A DNA stretch of 64,000 bases from Cricetomys ansorgei (lineage: Eukaryota > Chordata > Mammalia > Rodentia > Nesomyidae): assembly GCA_026225945.1 (NCBI GenBank), contig JAMJFZ010000289.1:2531001-2595000 (forward strand). Reading direction: 5' to 3'. The translations under genes and the position numbers were made by a program. The notes under the pieces were generated by a model. It saw only the letters and a list, made by a program, of their open reading frames with translations, ran no database searches and was not told the origin of the DNA. This document shows, piece by piece, positions 36,463 through 62,186 of the stretch; position 1 is the first letter of the stretch, and each line of letters begins with the position of its first letter.

Positions 36463-37001
36463 ATTTGTGTTTCTTATCTTTTTAAACTTAGGAACCTGAG
36501 AGCTCAGATATTTCATGGCTCCACCCACCAGCATCTTTCACATGATTTTGCTTCTGTTTCCCTGGTGGTACCACACTTCTTATGGCTAAGTCATTGTATT
36601 ATTTATGTTAGCATAAAACTCTTGATTTCAGCTTTCTCCACAGTTCACACAGTGAATTTTTTTTTCTGACACAAGTAACTATTTCCTGAGAATTGATAAC
36701 AATTTCACCTTTATGAACTTACATGAATTCCATGAACCTTTCAGAACTTAATATATACTCTCAAAAATCATTTTCCTGTCCCTCTATGCCTTTCATTGGA
36801 AATAAAACGTAGTATCTTCTATATTTCCAAGTAATAGATATTTTAATTTTGCTTTGAGTGACATTACTTAGGCTTGAGTTTTTCTTCTCTGCAGAAATTA
36901 TGTTTAGAATTTGGTAAAGCCACTCAGGCTACTGCAGAGGAATATTTAATCATTTGATCTAGCAACATGGCTTTTCTAGCAAAGGATCACACTGAAAGGC
37001 T

Positions 37002-37866
37002 GGTGTGATAGTTAGGGAGGGATCACATCCAAAGGCTTGGATGAAGAGATCACATTCAGAGGCCTGTGATGAAATGAGAAAGAATGTTAAGCAGACTAAA
37101 CCTGTCCTCTGTTTGTGCTAGTGCTAGGTGAAAGGGATTTCTGTGGTTAAGGCAACATTGTACACACTAATCCCAATTCAGAAGGAAGTGGTGGCATACA
37201 CCTTTAATCCCAGCTCAGTAGAGAGAAGCAAGGAGTAGAAGCAGACTGTGGAAGCAGAGACAGGAAGTGGAGCTCAGAAAGAGGTGGAAACAGACAAGAA
37301 GCAGTGAGAGCTCAGAGATTAGAAGCAGAGTGTAGAAGCTAGATGGAAACAGACAGCAGAGCTCAGAGAAAAAAGCAAGGAAGAAGCAGAGGTAGAAGCA
37401 GACAAGAGGCAAAGTAGAGAGTTAGTTCAGTCAGGCAGTTTGAGTGCAGTCAGCTTACAGACAGTTCAAACAGAAGGAGAAAGTTAGAAGAACAGAGGCA
37501 GTCCAGAATAAGCTAAGAGAAAAAGCAGAGAGTTAGAAGCAGATGGTTTATCATTTACACTTAAGAGTTCAGAAGACAGCTAGTTAGAGTGATGCTCAGT
37601 CAGCAGTAAGTCTCAGAGGCTAAAACATTCTAGGTTTAGTTTGAAGACTAGATTGTATGGAGGCTGAAGCTTTCTAGGTCCATACTAGCATCCTGAAGAT
37701 TAGGCTGTGCAGAGGCTGAAGCCTTCCAGATCTAGATTTAAGATTAGATTTTATGGATACTAAGACCTTCTGGGACTGGGGACTGAATTAGCAAAGAATA
37801 AACTGTCCTCTGCCATGAACCCATGAAAACAATTAAATAAATCAACATATACATCTACTCTTACAC
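37002..37866 (+). mobile_element. GA-rich LTR-like repeat, copy 1
   Basis: A B1-like head piece ('gtggtggcatacacctttaa') is followed by about 350 bases of purine-rich, semi-periodic sequence built from AGAAGCAGA and GAGCTCAGAG words. Two or three copies of a 'gaggctgaagcyttc' unit and 'agaataaactgtcctctgcc' follow. The same order occurs at 60.69-61.86 kb. No coding capacity; the family is unnamed. The ends are approximate (TGTGAT... to ...TTACA). Confidence 0.55.
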
Positions 37867-40339
37867 TTACTGCCTTATACTAAGGTTTCTCAGTATGATC
37901 ACTATCAGCCCTTTGCTTGTGTCCTGCAAATTGCAGGATGTCAGTGACATCCCTAGGCTTCTGCCTACTAGATGGCAGTCACACTTAGAGTAACCAAAAA
38001 GTGTCTCTAAACCTTGCTAAAAGTCTACTGGGGCAAAATTGCTCTCCAGTGGAGAGTCATAGCCTTAAATGTTGGGTTTAGTGCCGAGGATTCAGTAGTT
38101 AATAGTTAATAACTGTGGTAACAAAATTGTTTTTAGATATGTGAATTGAGTAAGATATGAAAATTTAGGGATATCTCCAATTTTCTTTTTTTGGAGAATA
38201 TTTGTATATTTTATGATAAAAAATGAATTAGTGCTTTGTAATCTTCAATGTTTTCATTGAAATGTGAGCCTAAAAATATGAATTAATACTCTAAATGGAA
38301 CTTATACACAACAGATTTCTGTTTTTATGTGCCGAATACCAACATATTACCATTTGTGAGCTACGTATCACTTTCTTTTTATATTTGCATCACACAAATG
38401 GCTTATATTTAACTCAAAGTTCACTAAAACCCTCTGATTGTAGTAATGAATCTTGTTCTTATCTTCATCTTCATCTTCTCTGTAATTTCCACTCATGTTT
38501 TTGAATTATTTTATATATATTTGTCTTATTAAATTTAATCTTCCTATAAAGCTGTATTCTTGGTTTTGTCAACATTAAATTTTTTTTAAATGTTCACATA
38601 TTTCATATTAGATCTCTGTCCAATTTGATCCTACATTTCTTGGTTGCTTGGTCGATAACAATTTTGTTCTGAACAAGGGAAAGGATGAAAATACATAGCA
38701 AAATTGAATATTCATGAACTAAGTTCAGAGCAAATATCATATAACCAAAACATGAATAGTTATTTTAATGGTCTCAAAAGTTTTTCCCTTGCCTCCAATT
38801 TTAAAATTTTAAATGAGCAATAAGATATCACTTTTTCAGAATTATGCTACTGAGAATAAAGATAGGACATATAATAACCAAGGGCCATACAAATTTAGCA
38901 CCCTTCACCTCCTACCTTCTCTGAGTCCAGGTTATCACTATGCAGCCATGCCAGCATTACAGGTATGCACCACACTTCCTGGATGCCTAGTCTGGTATTC
39001 TTGCGATTCTCATATACTCTGATTAGAGAATAACTGAGCCCACTTTTGGCACTGGTGGGAAATGAGCCAATGCCACAGAAAAGGATGGCTTTTAAGCAGT
39101 GTAGAATTTGCTTATTACTGAGTGTGCAATGACTTCAGTATGCTTTGTCAGAGAATGCAAGGAGTGTAAGAGAGCCAGTTCTCTAAGACAGCAGATGAAT
39201 AGTATTCATCATGCATAATATAACATATTCCAGGATGAGTAGGGGCTACCCAATCAAAATAAGTCTAAAGACCTCCTCATAGAGTTGTACAATAAATAAA
39301 AGCATGCCAGAAAAACAAAGAGGCAGATTGGCTATATTTATAAGATAATGAGTAGGCTCCCTCACAGTGAAATTATTCACAATCCGCTTTTGCATTTCCA
39401 GCAGGACTTTTCTCTCCTACGGACTATTTCCTATTCGTTCTTCTGACCTCATCTCTAACACTCTCTCATCAATATTATGTACAAATCTTTCCACTGCTGT
39501 CATTTTCTTAGATGCTACTCATATATGACTTCCCCCCACTTTTCTTTTTCTGTAGAATGAGTTTCAAAATGTCCTGTGTAAAGGGCATTCTGTGGTTCCG
39601 TTCTCAATCGATCTTTCTATTCCTCTCCATCAAAGCTATGCTGAAGCCACATTGACCTACTTTATAGAGTTGATTGTTCTGTGCTCTTCCAAGCTTCTGC
39701 ACCTTTGCTTAGGCTGTCGTTCTGAAAAGAGTACCCTTCTCTACTTCTATATTTGATAAATTCATTGGCACTCCTTGAAGCCAAAGTCAAATCTGACCTA
39801 AATTTTCTAATCCTGACTTTCTATGAAAATTCATAGTGCCTTGAACTATCACTGAGATTTGATATGTGATTAATTAATGCTTTCAAATGAGTAATTATTA
39901 AATCTCCAAAATACGAAGTGGGATGTTTAGCTTCATTGATAAATTTCTCTAAAATGTTATAAATATGTAATATTTTATCATGTTAAGATGTACTTGAAAA
40001 GAATCAACTGAATACTGCTGCTTAAAAGTTTTAAAAGCATCGTTATTATACATATCATTTAATATATTCTGTTCTATATTTTGTCTATATAGCCTTAATA
40101 TTGCTTAAAATAAAGAAACTCAATGAATGTAACTTTAATCTTGTTTCTGTACCCATCCTAAGCGTGGATATGAAACCAACCATGTTCTGTGGAGATATGG
40201 TTACTATTGCTATAATTTCTTTTGACAATTTTAATTATAGCATTAGCTATGATTAGCCTGAACAGTTCATCTCTGGAGCACTGTTTCACAGCCCAAACAG
40301 ACAGAAATATGCCCATCACATTAGAATACAAGGTATTGG
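37867..40339. other. Intergenic, nothing recognised
   Basis: AT-rich DNA downstream of Tyrp1 with no gene or clear repeat. Confidence 0.45.
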
Positions 40340-40508
40340 CCAGATACAGTAGTGCACATCTTTAATCCCAGCACTGGGGGAGGCAGAGGCAGAGGCAGGT
40401 GGGTCTCTGTGAATGGTAGGCCAGCCTGGTCACTATAGAGAGTTCCAGGCCAGCTGGGGCAGCAGAGTTAGACTTTGTCTTAAAAGAAAGAAAGAAGGAA
40501 AAAAAAAG
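40340..40508 (+). repeat. B1 SINE just past the Tyrp1 3' end
   Basis: 'cacatctttaatcccagcac' and 'gaggcagaggcaggtgggtc' with a short internal duplication of GGCAGA, ending in AAAG/A-rich tail. It is antisense to Tyrp1, so its A-tail reads as a T-rich tract immediately downstream of the gene's candidate cleavage site. Confidence 0.9.
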
Positions 40509-40524
40509 CGTTTTTGAAAAATTG

Positions 40525-41326
40525 GAACCAAAGAAACAAGATTTTATTATATTCATCTTGAAATACACAGAAGGCTAATAAACTGTGAGAACACTGTTTG
40601 AAAGGAAACATAATGTGCCCTTTGATTTACACCTTCTCTGCAGATATCTAAGGCACTAGAATTCGGAAGTGAACTGTGGCATGGGGTAGTTTCTTGACTA
40701 GAGAACTAAACTCAGCAACACAGTGGCCAACACACAGTAGCAGCTGTATTCCAGCAAAGTGAAGCCCTCAAATTTACAAAATGTGAAAGGATTGTGACTA
40801 TGTTGGGGCCTTGCACCTGAGGCCCAAATAAAATATGCTGACACCAAAATGAGACCAGTTCCAGGCAGCTAATCGAGATCCTATTTGTTTACAATGTCAT
40901 GTAATTTATTTTAACTAATCAACATGGCTGCCTCTATATCAGTATCAATAATAGTACTGTACTCACATGTTAACACTGTAAGAATGGACACTCAGAAATC
41001 TGAAGTAGAGATTTTTACCTCAAAATTGTTTTCCTGTGCACACAAAGTATTGCTTATTTATTGCATGTAAGAAATCTTTAGAATACAGCAAAGCTTATCA
41101 CATTATCTCCTTTGATAGCATAGATCTGGTACAATATGCTGTCTTAAATAGAACTAATCACCGGAACCCACTGAAAAGACTCTGAATGCTCATCTCGGAA
41201 AAATAATGCTTTAATTCCAATACCTATCTATGTAAGAAAGAAAGGAAGGCGGCAAAGAAAATATGTTGATAACTCAGTTTCAAACAGGTTGTTTCCCATC
41301 CTACTGCGCTAGAGGACAGGCAGCTG
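40525..41326 (-). other. Tyrp1: Tyrp1 3' untranslated region (predicted)
   Basis: Follows the TGA at 41329-41327. Three AATAAA hexamers are present. Bases 41204-41210 read AGCATTA on the transcript strand, a seven-base seed match for miR-155-5p, a microRNA reported to act on human TYRP1. The 3' limit depends on which signal is used. Confidence 0.5.
40543..40548 (-). terminator. Candidate Tyrp1 polyadenylation signal
   Basis: AATAAA on the minus strand, followed by 'atcttgtttctttggttcca' and then a T-rich tract. It would give a 3' UTR of about 800 bases, close to the length I recall for mammalian TYRP1. Alternative AATAAA sites lie closer at 41057-41062 and 40905-40910. No transcript evidence is available here. 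Confidence 0.5.
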
Positions 41327-56245
<14,919 letters not shown>

Positions 56246-56277
56246 TTTTTTCAGAAGCAAGAGTGCAGGACACAGAT

Positions 56278-56298
56278 CTAGTATACAGCTGTGTGCAT
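56278..56298 (-). promoter_or_regulatory. Upstream ORF in Tyrp1 leader
   Basis: The only ATG in the predicted leader besides the start: codons for MHTAVY then TAG, ending 32 bases before the Tyrp1 ATG and in a different frame. A short uORF like this can lower or tune translation; the effect is inferred. Confidence 0.5.
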
Positions 56299-56331
56299 AG
56301 AGGAGACTGAGGGGCTCTGATCAAAATCCAG

Positions 56332-56934
56332 CTGGAAAAAAAAAAAAAAGGCAAAACAAGAGTTGTAAAAGTTCATTTGAGGAGTCTTCCCAACCCACTC
56401 CAAAATAGAATCCTTCCATGTGAGATGACATTTCTAAACAAAAATAAAGACAATTTACCTTTATATATCTGGCAGGCATAATACCTAGATTACTGAATTC
56501 CCTCTCCTGGTTATTGGAATTGTCTTATTTAAAGCTTTTGCTCATAAGAAAACTGTTCTAGGGCTGGAGAGATGGCTCTGTGGTTAAGGGCACATACTGC
56601 CCTTACAGAGGACCTGAGCTGTGTGCCTTGCGCCCAGATCAGATGGCTAACAACTTCTTGTAAGTGCAGCTCCAGGGGTTTGCCTCTGGCCTTTGTGGGC
56701 ACCCACACTCATGTGCACATATACCCATACACATACACATCATTTAAAAAGAAAATACATCTATTCTAAAAAGACTTATCCTAGATGTCATTTCCAAAAG
56801 CATCCACTAGCAGGTGATTGCCATAGTAACATTTAACCATGGAAATGAACTGGAGATTGGGACCAGCTTTCTAGCCATCACATCTTCATCCTAGCAGAGC
56901 TTTGCCACAGTCTGCCCCCAACAGAACTGCTCAC
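56332..56934 (-). other. Tyrp1 intron 1
   Basis: A predicted 603-base intron with donor GTGAGC and a T-rich acceptor. A B2 SINE fills about one third of it. Confidence 0.65.
56561..56762 (+). repeat. B2 SINE in Tyrp1 intron 1
   Basis: 'gggctggagagatggctctg', 'ggttaagggcacatactgcc' and 'cttacagaggacctgagctg' form a clear B2 head. It is antisense to Tyrp1 and ends some 170 bases from exon 1. Confidence 0.9.
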
Positions 56935-57117
56935 CAGTTTGCCTTCAACTCCTGGAAAGTTTCTCTGCCGACCTCCTTTAGAGCCAGTGCTGGATGTCTG
57001 CTTGTCCCCTGATGCCAGTTGTTAATTGCGTGTGGGTTTCTGCCAGACAGTAAATCCCAAACCAGATCACCCACACTGGGAGGGGCTTGTTCTCTGCTCC
57101 AGCTCTCACTAATCCTG
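56935..57117 (-). other. Tyrp1: Tyrp1 exon 1, non-coding (predicted)
   Basis: Placed between the initiator element and a good donor, AAACTG then GTGAGC. It contains no ATG, consistent with the non-coding first exon known in mouse and human. The 5' end is approximate because no transcript is available. Confidence 0.6.
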
Positions 57118-57119
57118 TC

Positions 57120-57168
57120 TCACACCAGTGAATTTGCCTGCCCTTTAACTACTCATCAGCACATGACT
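57120..57168 (-). promoter_or_regulatory. Tyrp1: Tyrp1 core promoter: M-box and initiator MSE
   Basis: On the minus strand, AGTCATGTGCT at 57168-57158 is a perfect 11-base M-box, the MITF-binding element of pigment genes. About 33 bases downstream, GTGTGA at 57125-57120 matches the melanocyte-specific initiator element (MSEi) described for mouse Tyrp1, bound by PAX3 and TBX2. A TTAAAG lies between them. I found no exact upstream MSEu hexamer within about 250 bases. The known mouse enhancer about 15 kb upstream would lie outside this window. Confidence 0.85.
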
Positions 57169-58425
57169 CCCTTCCCACTGGTTTCCTTGAGGTGGTTAAA
57201 GTTTTACGAAAAGGTCAGACACACTGATTTGGAAGATGTGTTAGAGCCACTGAAGAGCTTTTGTTTTTGTTGGAGTGATGTTAGTATTTTTCTTTATCTG
57301 TACACCACAAAGGATGAAGCAAGATGAGCTGCTTTCGCAGCAACACAAAGTCCAGGGTGGTACTTGTATCCTTTGATAGCTTTTGGTTGTTCTCTCTTAA
57401 AGAGACACTTTCTCTTGAAGTTTAAAACTCATGCATATGTAGCCAATATTCAAATATAAGCACGAGTTTGGAATACGTAATTAATGTAAAAAGCTTACAG
57501 AATTTATTATCGATGTCGGCTGGCCTGTTGATGCTATGCTAGAAGTGTACAGACAAGTATATAAAATACCCAAATATATGTTTAGCAATCAAAAGACAAC
57601 TAAGGATATGCCTAGAAATTAAAGTAAGAAAGAATAAGAGTACTTGCTTCTGTTTCTAGCTACTTATGCATGAAACTCACATCATCTATTAGAACCAGGG
57701 TTATAGCAAATTGTGTTTAATGTAAGAGTACCTGTAAATATGAAGTCATTCCTTTTACTATTCTCAGATTTTAATCAGTTACAGATACAACCTATGAATG
57801 TGAATACATACTAGGGCATTCCTTTATGTGCTTAAGAGAAAACCAAAACATTTCTGTTGATAACTTACTCTATACACAGGAGATAAATTTAATTTTTTCT
57901 TCTGTATCTCTAGGCAATTTGAATCTCAAGAATGACACCATTCCTGTATAAGTAGGCTTCAGTGACTAGATATTTACCCCCACTAACACTATATCTCAAA
58001 AGTGTACTTGAGTTGCTGCATGTGAAATACTATAGCAAAATTTTATAGTTCTCATGACAGTTTGAGATATCATTCTAATAATACATAATAATATATTTAC
58101 CTCTTCTCCAGATATTGGACTTCTGGGTTGTTTTTCTGTTTTTTTTTTTTTTTTTTTTTTGTCTTGTGAAAAATATCACCCTAAATAGTCTTTAAATGTT
58201 TCCTGTTGAAAATACATATATATTCATGGCAAATATCTGTAGAAGCAATTGTTATTCCTGAGGCTTGGGAATACGTGTAAAGTAATTCTAAATTATTTCC
58301 TGAAGTGTTTATATCACTTTCCATTTTCACCAACGTTGTTCAAGATTGTTAACATTTAATATTAATATTAATAAAGTAGACATATTTGTCAGTTCTGCAT
58401 TCAATAGTCTGCCCTCATCCTCAGC
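57169..58425. other. Tyrp1 upstream region, AT-rich
   Basis: No gene. A T-run lies at about 58139-58160, and the following 150 bases may be very old L1 in antisense, too weak to call. Confidence 0.4.
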
Positions 58426-58427
58426 GT

Positions 58428-58645
58428 CGCTCTCTGTGGTTTCAATTATTTGTAGTCAGCTGTTTTGAAAATATTAGACGTAAAGTTCTAGATACAAGCA
58501 GTCCACGCAATTGAAACTGTATGCCATCTGTGTGGAATGATGAAACCTCACACCAACCATCTGGACCCGATTCATCTTTGTGCTGTGTTTTCACCCTGCG
58601 TGTGCTCCCAGTTGTCTGTTATTAGCATGCTGCTCTGACATCCCT
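58428..58645. repeat. Possible Tigger-type DNA transposon relic
   Basis: 'ggtttcaattatttgtagtc' followed by 'gaaaatattagacgtaaagt' and, later, 'gtggaatgatgaaacctcac' resembles a mammal-wide Tigger-like (mariner superfamily) repeat. Diverged; the assignment is from memory of the family pattern. Confidence 0.4.
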
Positions 58646-59534
58646 ACAGCTCACTGGTCCCTGTGGTCTCCATCAAATAAATTTAGAGGAGAAACCTAGA
58701 TCGTAGCATAAAATACAGGAGGTTATTATGGAAGAACATGAGGCATCCTCAAGGGTGACATGGACAACGACCAGAGGGAACCTTATGTCAACCTACATGT
58801 TTGGACAGGCTATCTGCTATTTGTGAAGTTTCTAGAAGACAGCTTCCTAAGGCAAATTTTCCTGCCAGGGTATTAACAGGTCCATTTGAATTCATTGAAT
58901 TCATTCTTAAAGAAGAGAACAAGGCTACACCTTTAGAAAGCCTCCAGTGACACAATCACCAGATGATCATATGCTTTCCTTTTTCTTTTCATAGTTTAGA
59001 ATGTCACGCCCCTAGCCAGGGCCAGAGGTACAATGTTACTGTTTTGACGAGTAGTCAAAGATGGGGAGTTTCAGCTCCTGGTTTTATAGACTGCTGCTGA
59101 ATAGGAGTAGTTTCATCCTCAGTGACATTCCAGTCTGCTTATGTTTGACTAACCAGAGGTGGTATCAGTGGCTCTCAGGCCATCTATGAAGACACTGAGA
59201 TTCGTGGGTTCAAATAAGTTTTCTGTATGGCCTCGTGTGTAAGAGCAGCGATGCCAGAAGCCTGGTATCTGACGAGACCCTGGAAGCGCTTCTCTTAACA
59301 GACAAGGCAAAAGGTTTTGATTTAGTAAGGAAGAAAAAAAAGAACAAAACAAAATGTGTCAGGTTTCTAAGGTGTAGCTTAAGAATGATTAGGACAAGAC
59401 AAAGCAAAGTAGACACAAGGATCCTTCCTGCGTGTGATTTCAGACACCCACTGGGAGGTGTGGAATGTACCCTCAGATGATAGGAGACCAGTCCTGGGCT
59501 TTCTCAACTAGATAAAACATCAATTATATACTTT
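58646..59534. other. Intergenic, nothing recognised
   Basis: No supported gene or repeat. Short ORFs on both strands around 59149-59480 overlap each other. Confidence 0.4.
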
Positions 59535-59760
59535 AAAAAGATTTATTTATTTTTATTTTATATGCACGAGTGCTTAGTATGCAGGTATGTAAGTGTACAC
59601 ATGCATTCAGTGTTTACAGAAGCCACAAGAGGATGTCATATACTCAGGAACTGGAGTTACAGAGGGTTGTGAGCGGCCCTGTGGGTTTGGGGAATCAAAC
59701 CTGGGTCCTCTGGAAAGTCAGCCAGGGCTCTTCACTGCTGAGCCATCTCTCAAGGTCCAA
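59535..59760 (-). repeat. B2/B3-type SINE (antisense)
   Basis: 'gagccatctctcaaggtcc' at the right end, 'aatcaaacctgggtcctctg' in the middle and 'gatttatttatttttatttt' at the left are the reverse of a B2-type head, body and tail. Confidence 0.75.
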
Positions 59761-59869
59761 AATGTCAAATATTAGTTGTTATATTTTCCCATGAGCACTT
59801 TCAGTGATTTTTACCTTGTTTCTAGTTTATTATCACTGGTATCTAAATTTTTTGTTTTAGAAATAATAA

Positions 59870-60200
59870 TTCAGTTACAACACTTCTCTCTTCTCTTTCC
59901 TCCCTTCAAATTCTCCCATATACTTCTCCCTACTCTCCTTGAAATTCATTGCTTTTTTTTTTTTTTTACTAATTGTTATTGTGTGCATGTGTGTGCACAC
60001 ACATATACATACACACAATAAAAATGCAAATCACAACCATAATATACAAGAAGAAGATCAGTAAGTTGAAAAAAATTCCCAAACAAAGCAATATGAGACA
60101 ACCCCACCCCCCAAAAAAGTACCTTTGTGTTTATTTTATGTTGGGTATGAGACATACCCTTGAGTGCCTCACTGATGTCTTTTGGTGAACTTTAACCTCA
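59870..60200 (-). repeat. Possible second copy of the L1-type repeat
   Basis: C-rich leader, A-rich spacer and the run 'gtttattttatgttgggtat' with 'cccttgagtgcctcactgat' parallel the order in 50-560. A TG/CA tract lies at about 59980-60017. Weak. Confidence 0.35.
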
Positions 60201-60240
60201 GATTCATTCCTTAGCTTATTTCTCTCTCTCTCCCCACCCC

Positions 60241-60245
<5 letters not shown>

Positions 60246-60281
<36 letters not shown>
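60246..60281 (+). repeat. (TG)n microsatellite
   Basis: About eighteen TG units. Confidence 0.95.
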
Positions 60282-60284
60282 TGT

Positions 60285-60567
60285 GCTTATTCTTGTGGGC
60301 TCCAGTGTGTGTATGTTTGGCAGAGGTCAAACTCAGATGTTGTTTCTCATATATTGACTACTTTTTTTTTAATAACAAGGTCTTCAATTAGTCTGAAGAC
60401 TAACTAACAGTGAGCCCTAGGTATCTATTAGTCTTTCCTCTTTCCTCCCCAGCACCTGGACCATAAGTGCTAACTACTCTGATCTTTTATGTAGATTCTA
60501 GGGATTAAACTCAGGTTTACATGTTTTTGGCATATGCACCTTACTTACTAAAACTCTTTCCAGACCA
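60285..60567 (-). repeat. B4-like SINE (antisense), diverged
   Basis: 'ggcagaggtcaaactcagat', 'ccccagcacctggaccataa' and 'tagattctagggattaaact' follow the reverse of a B4-type element. Its TG repeat neighbour is the usual tail microsatellite. Confidence 0.5.
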
Positions 60568-60689
60568 TTAGCTTACATTTCTATTATGATTGAAGTCCAG
60601 GGTATAAAAAATATAAAAGCAGAGTTTTAGTATTTATGTTGAGAAATTAACTATGTGTAGAGGAATAGTCCTGGGTGAAAATTAAGGCC

Positions 60690-61865
60690 TACATTCCAAG
60701 AGCTCCATTTAGAGGCCCGTGTGGTCTGGATGGAATGTAGACACTTGTTTAATACAGTATTCAGAAAGCAGTGGTAGCAAACACCTTTAATCCCAAAAGG
60801 CAATGGTGGTCCATGCCTTTAATCCCTAGGGGGAAAAACAAAACAAAACAGTGGGAACAGACCTACAAAGCAGAATTCAGAAAGTGTCACACAGGAAGTG
60901 ATGTCTGAGATGAGTCAGAGTAAATGACAGACAATGTGACTAATCAGAGGAAGGTTTAGCAGAATAAGTACATGCCCAACTCTCAGGAGAAAATGCAGGC
61001 TCTCAACACAGTTAAGGAGAATTACATAGGAGTTGAAGTGTTAGTTGAGGAGCAGTTACAGAGTCAGTTGAGAAGCAGGCTGAAGAGTCAATAGGATCTG
61101 TAGTTGTATGCTGTTGCAGGGGCTCAGCAAAGAAGGCATGGGGGCATATTCATGGGTGGAAGTCCTGCCAGACTTCAGCAGAGGGTACTACCATTCTGTC
61201 AAGTGTCATTGACAGTGGAACCCCAAGCATCTGAGCTCAGGTGTTTTATCCAAAATGTTCTAGACAGCCTCTCACCCAACAGTGCACAAAACAATAATTT
61301 TATATATAATTAAAAATAAACTTCTACAACAAGGAGCAGTTAACAGAGTAAGTAGAAGAGTCAATGGGAACAGTTAACAGAAGCAGACAGAGGAGTCAGT
61401 TAGCAGAGTAAGTTGAAGAGTTCATTTCAGAGAAGTTACAGAAGATGTGGCTAGAGTGAGTTACAGAGCAGTGAGTTGAAGTAGTCAGGATGGAGCAGTG
61501 AGAGCTCAGGGAGAAACACTGAGACCCAGCAGAGCTCAGCAGAAGAAGCCCAGAACAGAGAATGAGTTGAACCAGAAGGAGGTATTCAGAGTGACACAGT
61601 CAGTGGTAGGGAAGGCTAAGGCTGAGGCCTCCTAGATCCAGGCTAGCAGTATAAATAGATTGTATAAAGGCTGAAGCCGTCCAGTTCAATGACTAAGAGT
61701 AGATTGTAAAGAGGCCAGAACTCTATAGGGCTTCAGGCAAGAACTGATGATTTAATTAGACAAAAGAATAAGCTGTCCTCTGCCTCAAACCAACAGCTAC
61801 GTCTGGTGAATCCACACCTACATCTACAACTACAATTAGAACTATGGATAACTGAGTAGATTATC
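60690..61865 (+). mobile_element. GA-rich LTR-like repeat, copy 2, interrupted
   Basis: Parallels 37002-37866: 'attcagaaagcagtggtagc' with doubled B1-like head pieces, a long purine-rich run built from CAGTTAGCAGAGTAAGTTGA words, 'aaaggctgaagccgtccag' and 'agaataagctgtcctctgcc'. It is split by the R1 element at about 61110-61330. Non-coding. Confidence 0.55.
61110..61330 (+). repeat. Dispersed repeat 'R1' inside the GA-rich element
   Basis: 'ggctcagcaaagaaggcatg', 'ggaagtcctgccagacttca' and 'catctgagctcaggtgtttt' match, in the same order, the minus-strand copy at 27583-27745. An A/T-rich tail with AATAAA follows. The 69-codon ORF across it is repeat-derived. Confidence 0.6.
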
Positions 61866-62037
61866 CATTTCTTCACTTCTTCCAAAGAATGGCTTTTGTT
61901 TTCAAAATAACAGATTCCAAGCTGAATAATGGAAAATGAGTACAAGTGAGGTTTGAAACTATGACTCTGTCATGAAGGCCACTTTTCTTCTAACGTTCAT
62001 CAACATCACTTTTGTGATCTAGGTTCGACATTTTGCT

Positions 62038-62186
62038 TATCTTTAAGACAGAGTCTCACTATGTAGCTTTGGCTGTTCTTTAATTTACTATTATATGCCA
62101 GGCTGCTCAGGTACAGAGATCCACCTGCCTCTGCCTCTGTCTCCTGAGTGCTGGGATAACCAGCATGTGGTAGCAAGCCTGGCTAG
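62038..62186 (-). repeat. B1 SINE (antisense)
   Basis: 'agacagagtctcactatgta', 'gagatccacctgcctctgcc' and 'tcctgagtgctgggataacc' are B1 in reverse. Confidence 0.85.

Noticed and set aside
61104..61313. ORF resembling the one at 27586-27777 as a small conserved protein
   Set aside because: The similarity comes from shared dispersed repeat R1 in opposite orientations; there is no conserved start or stop.
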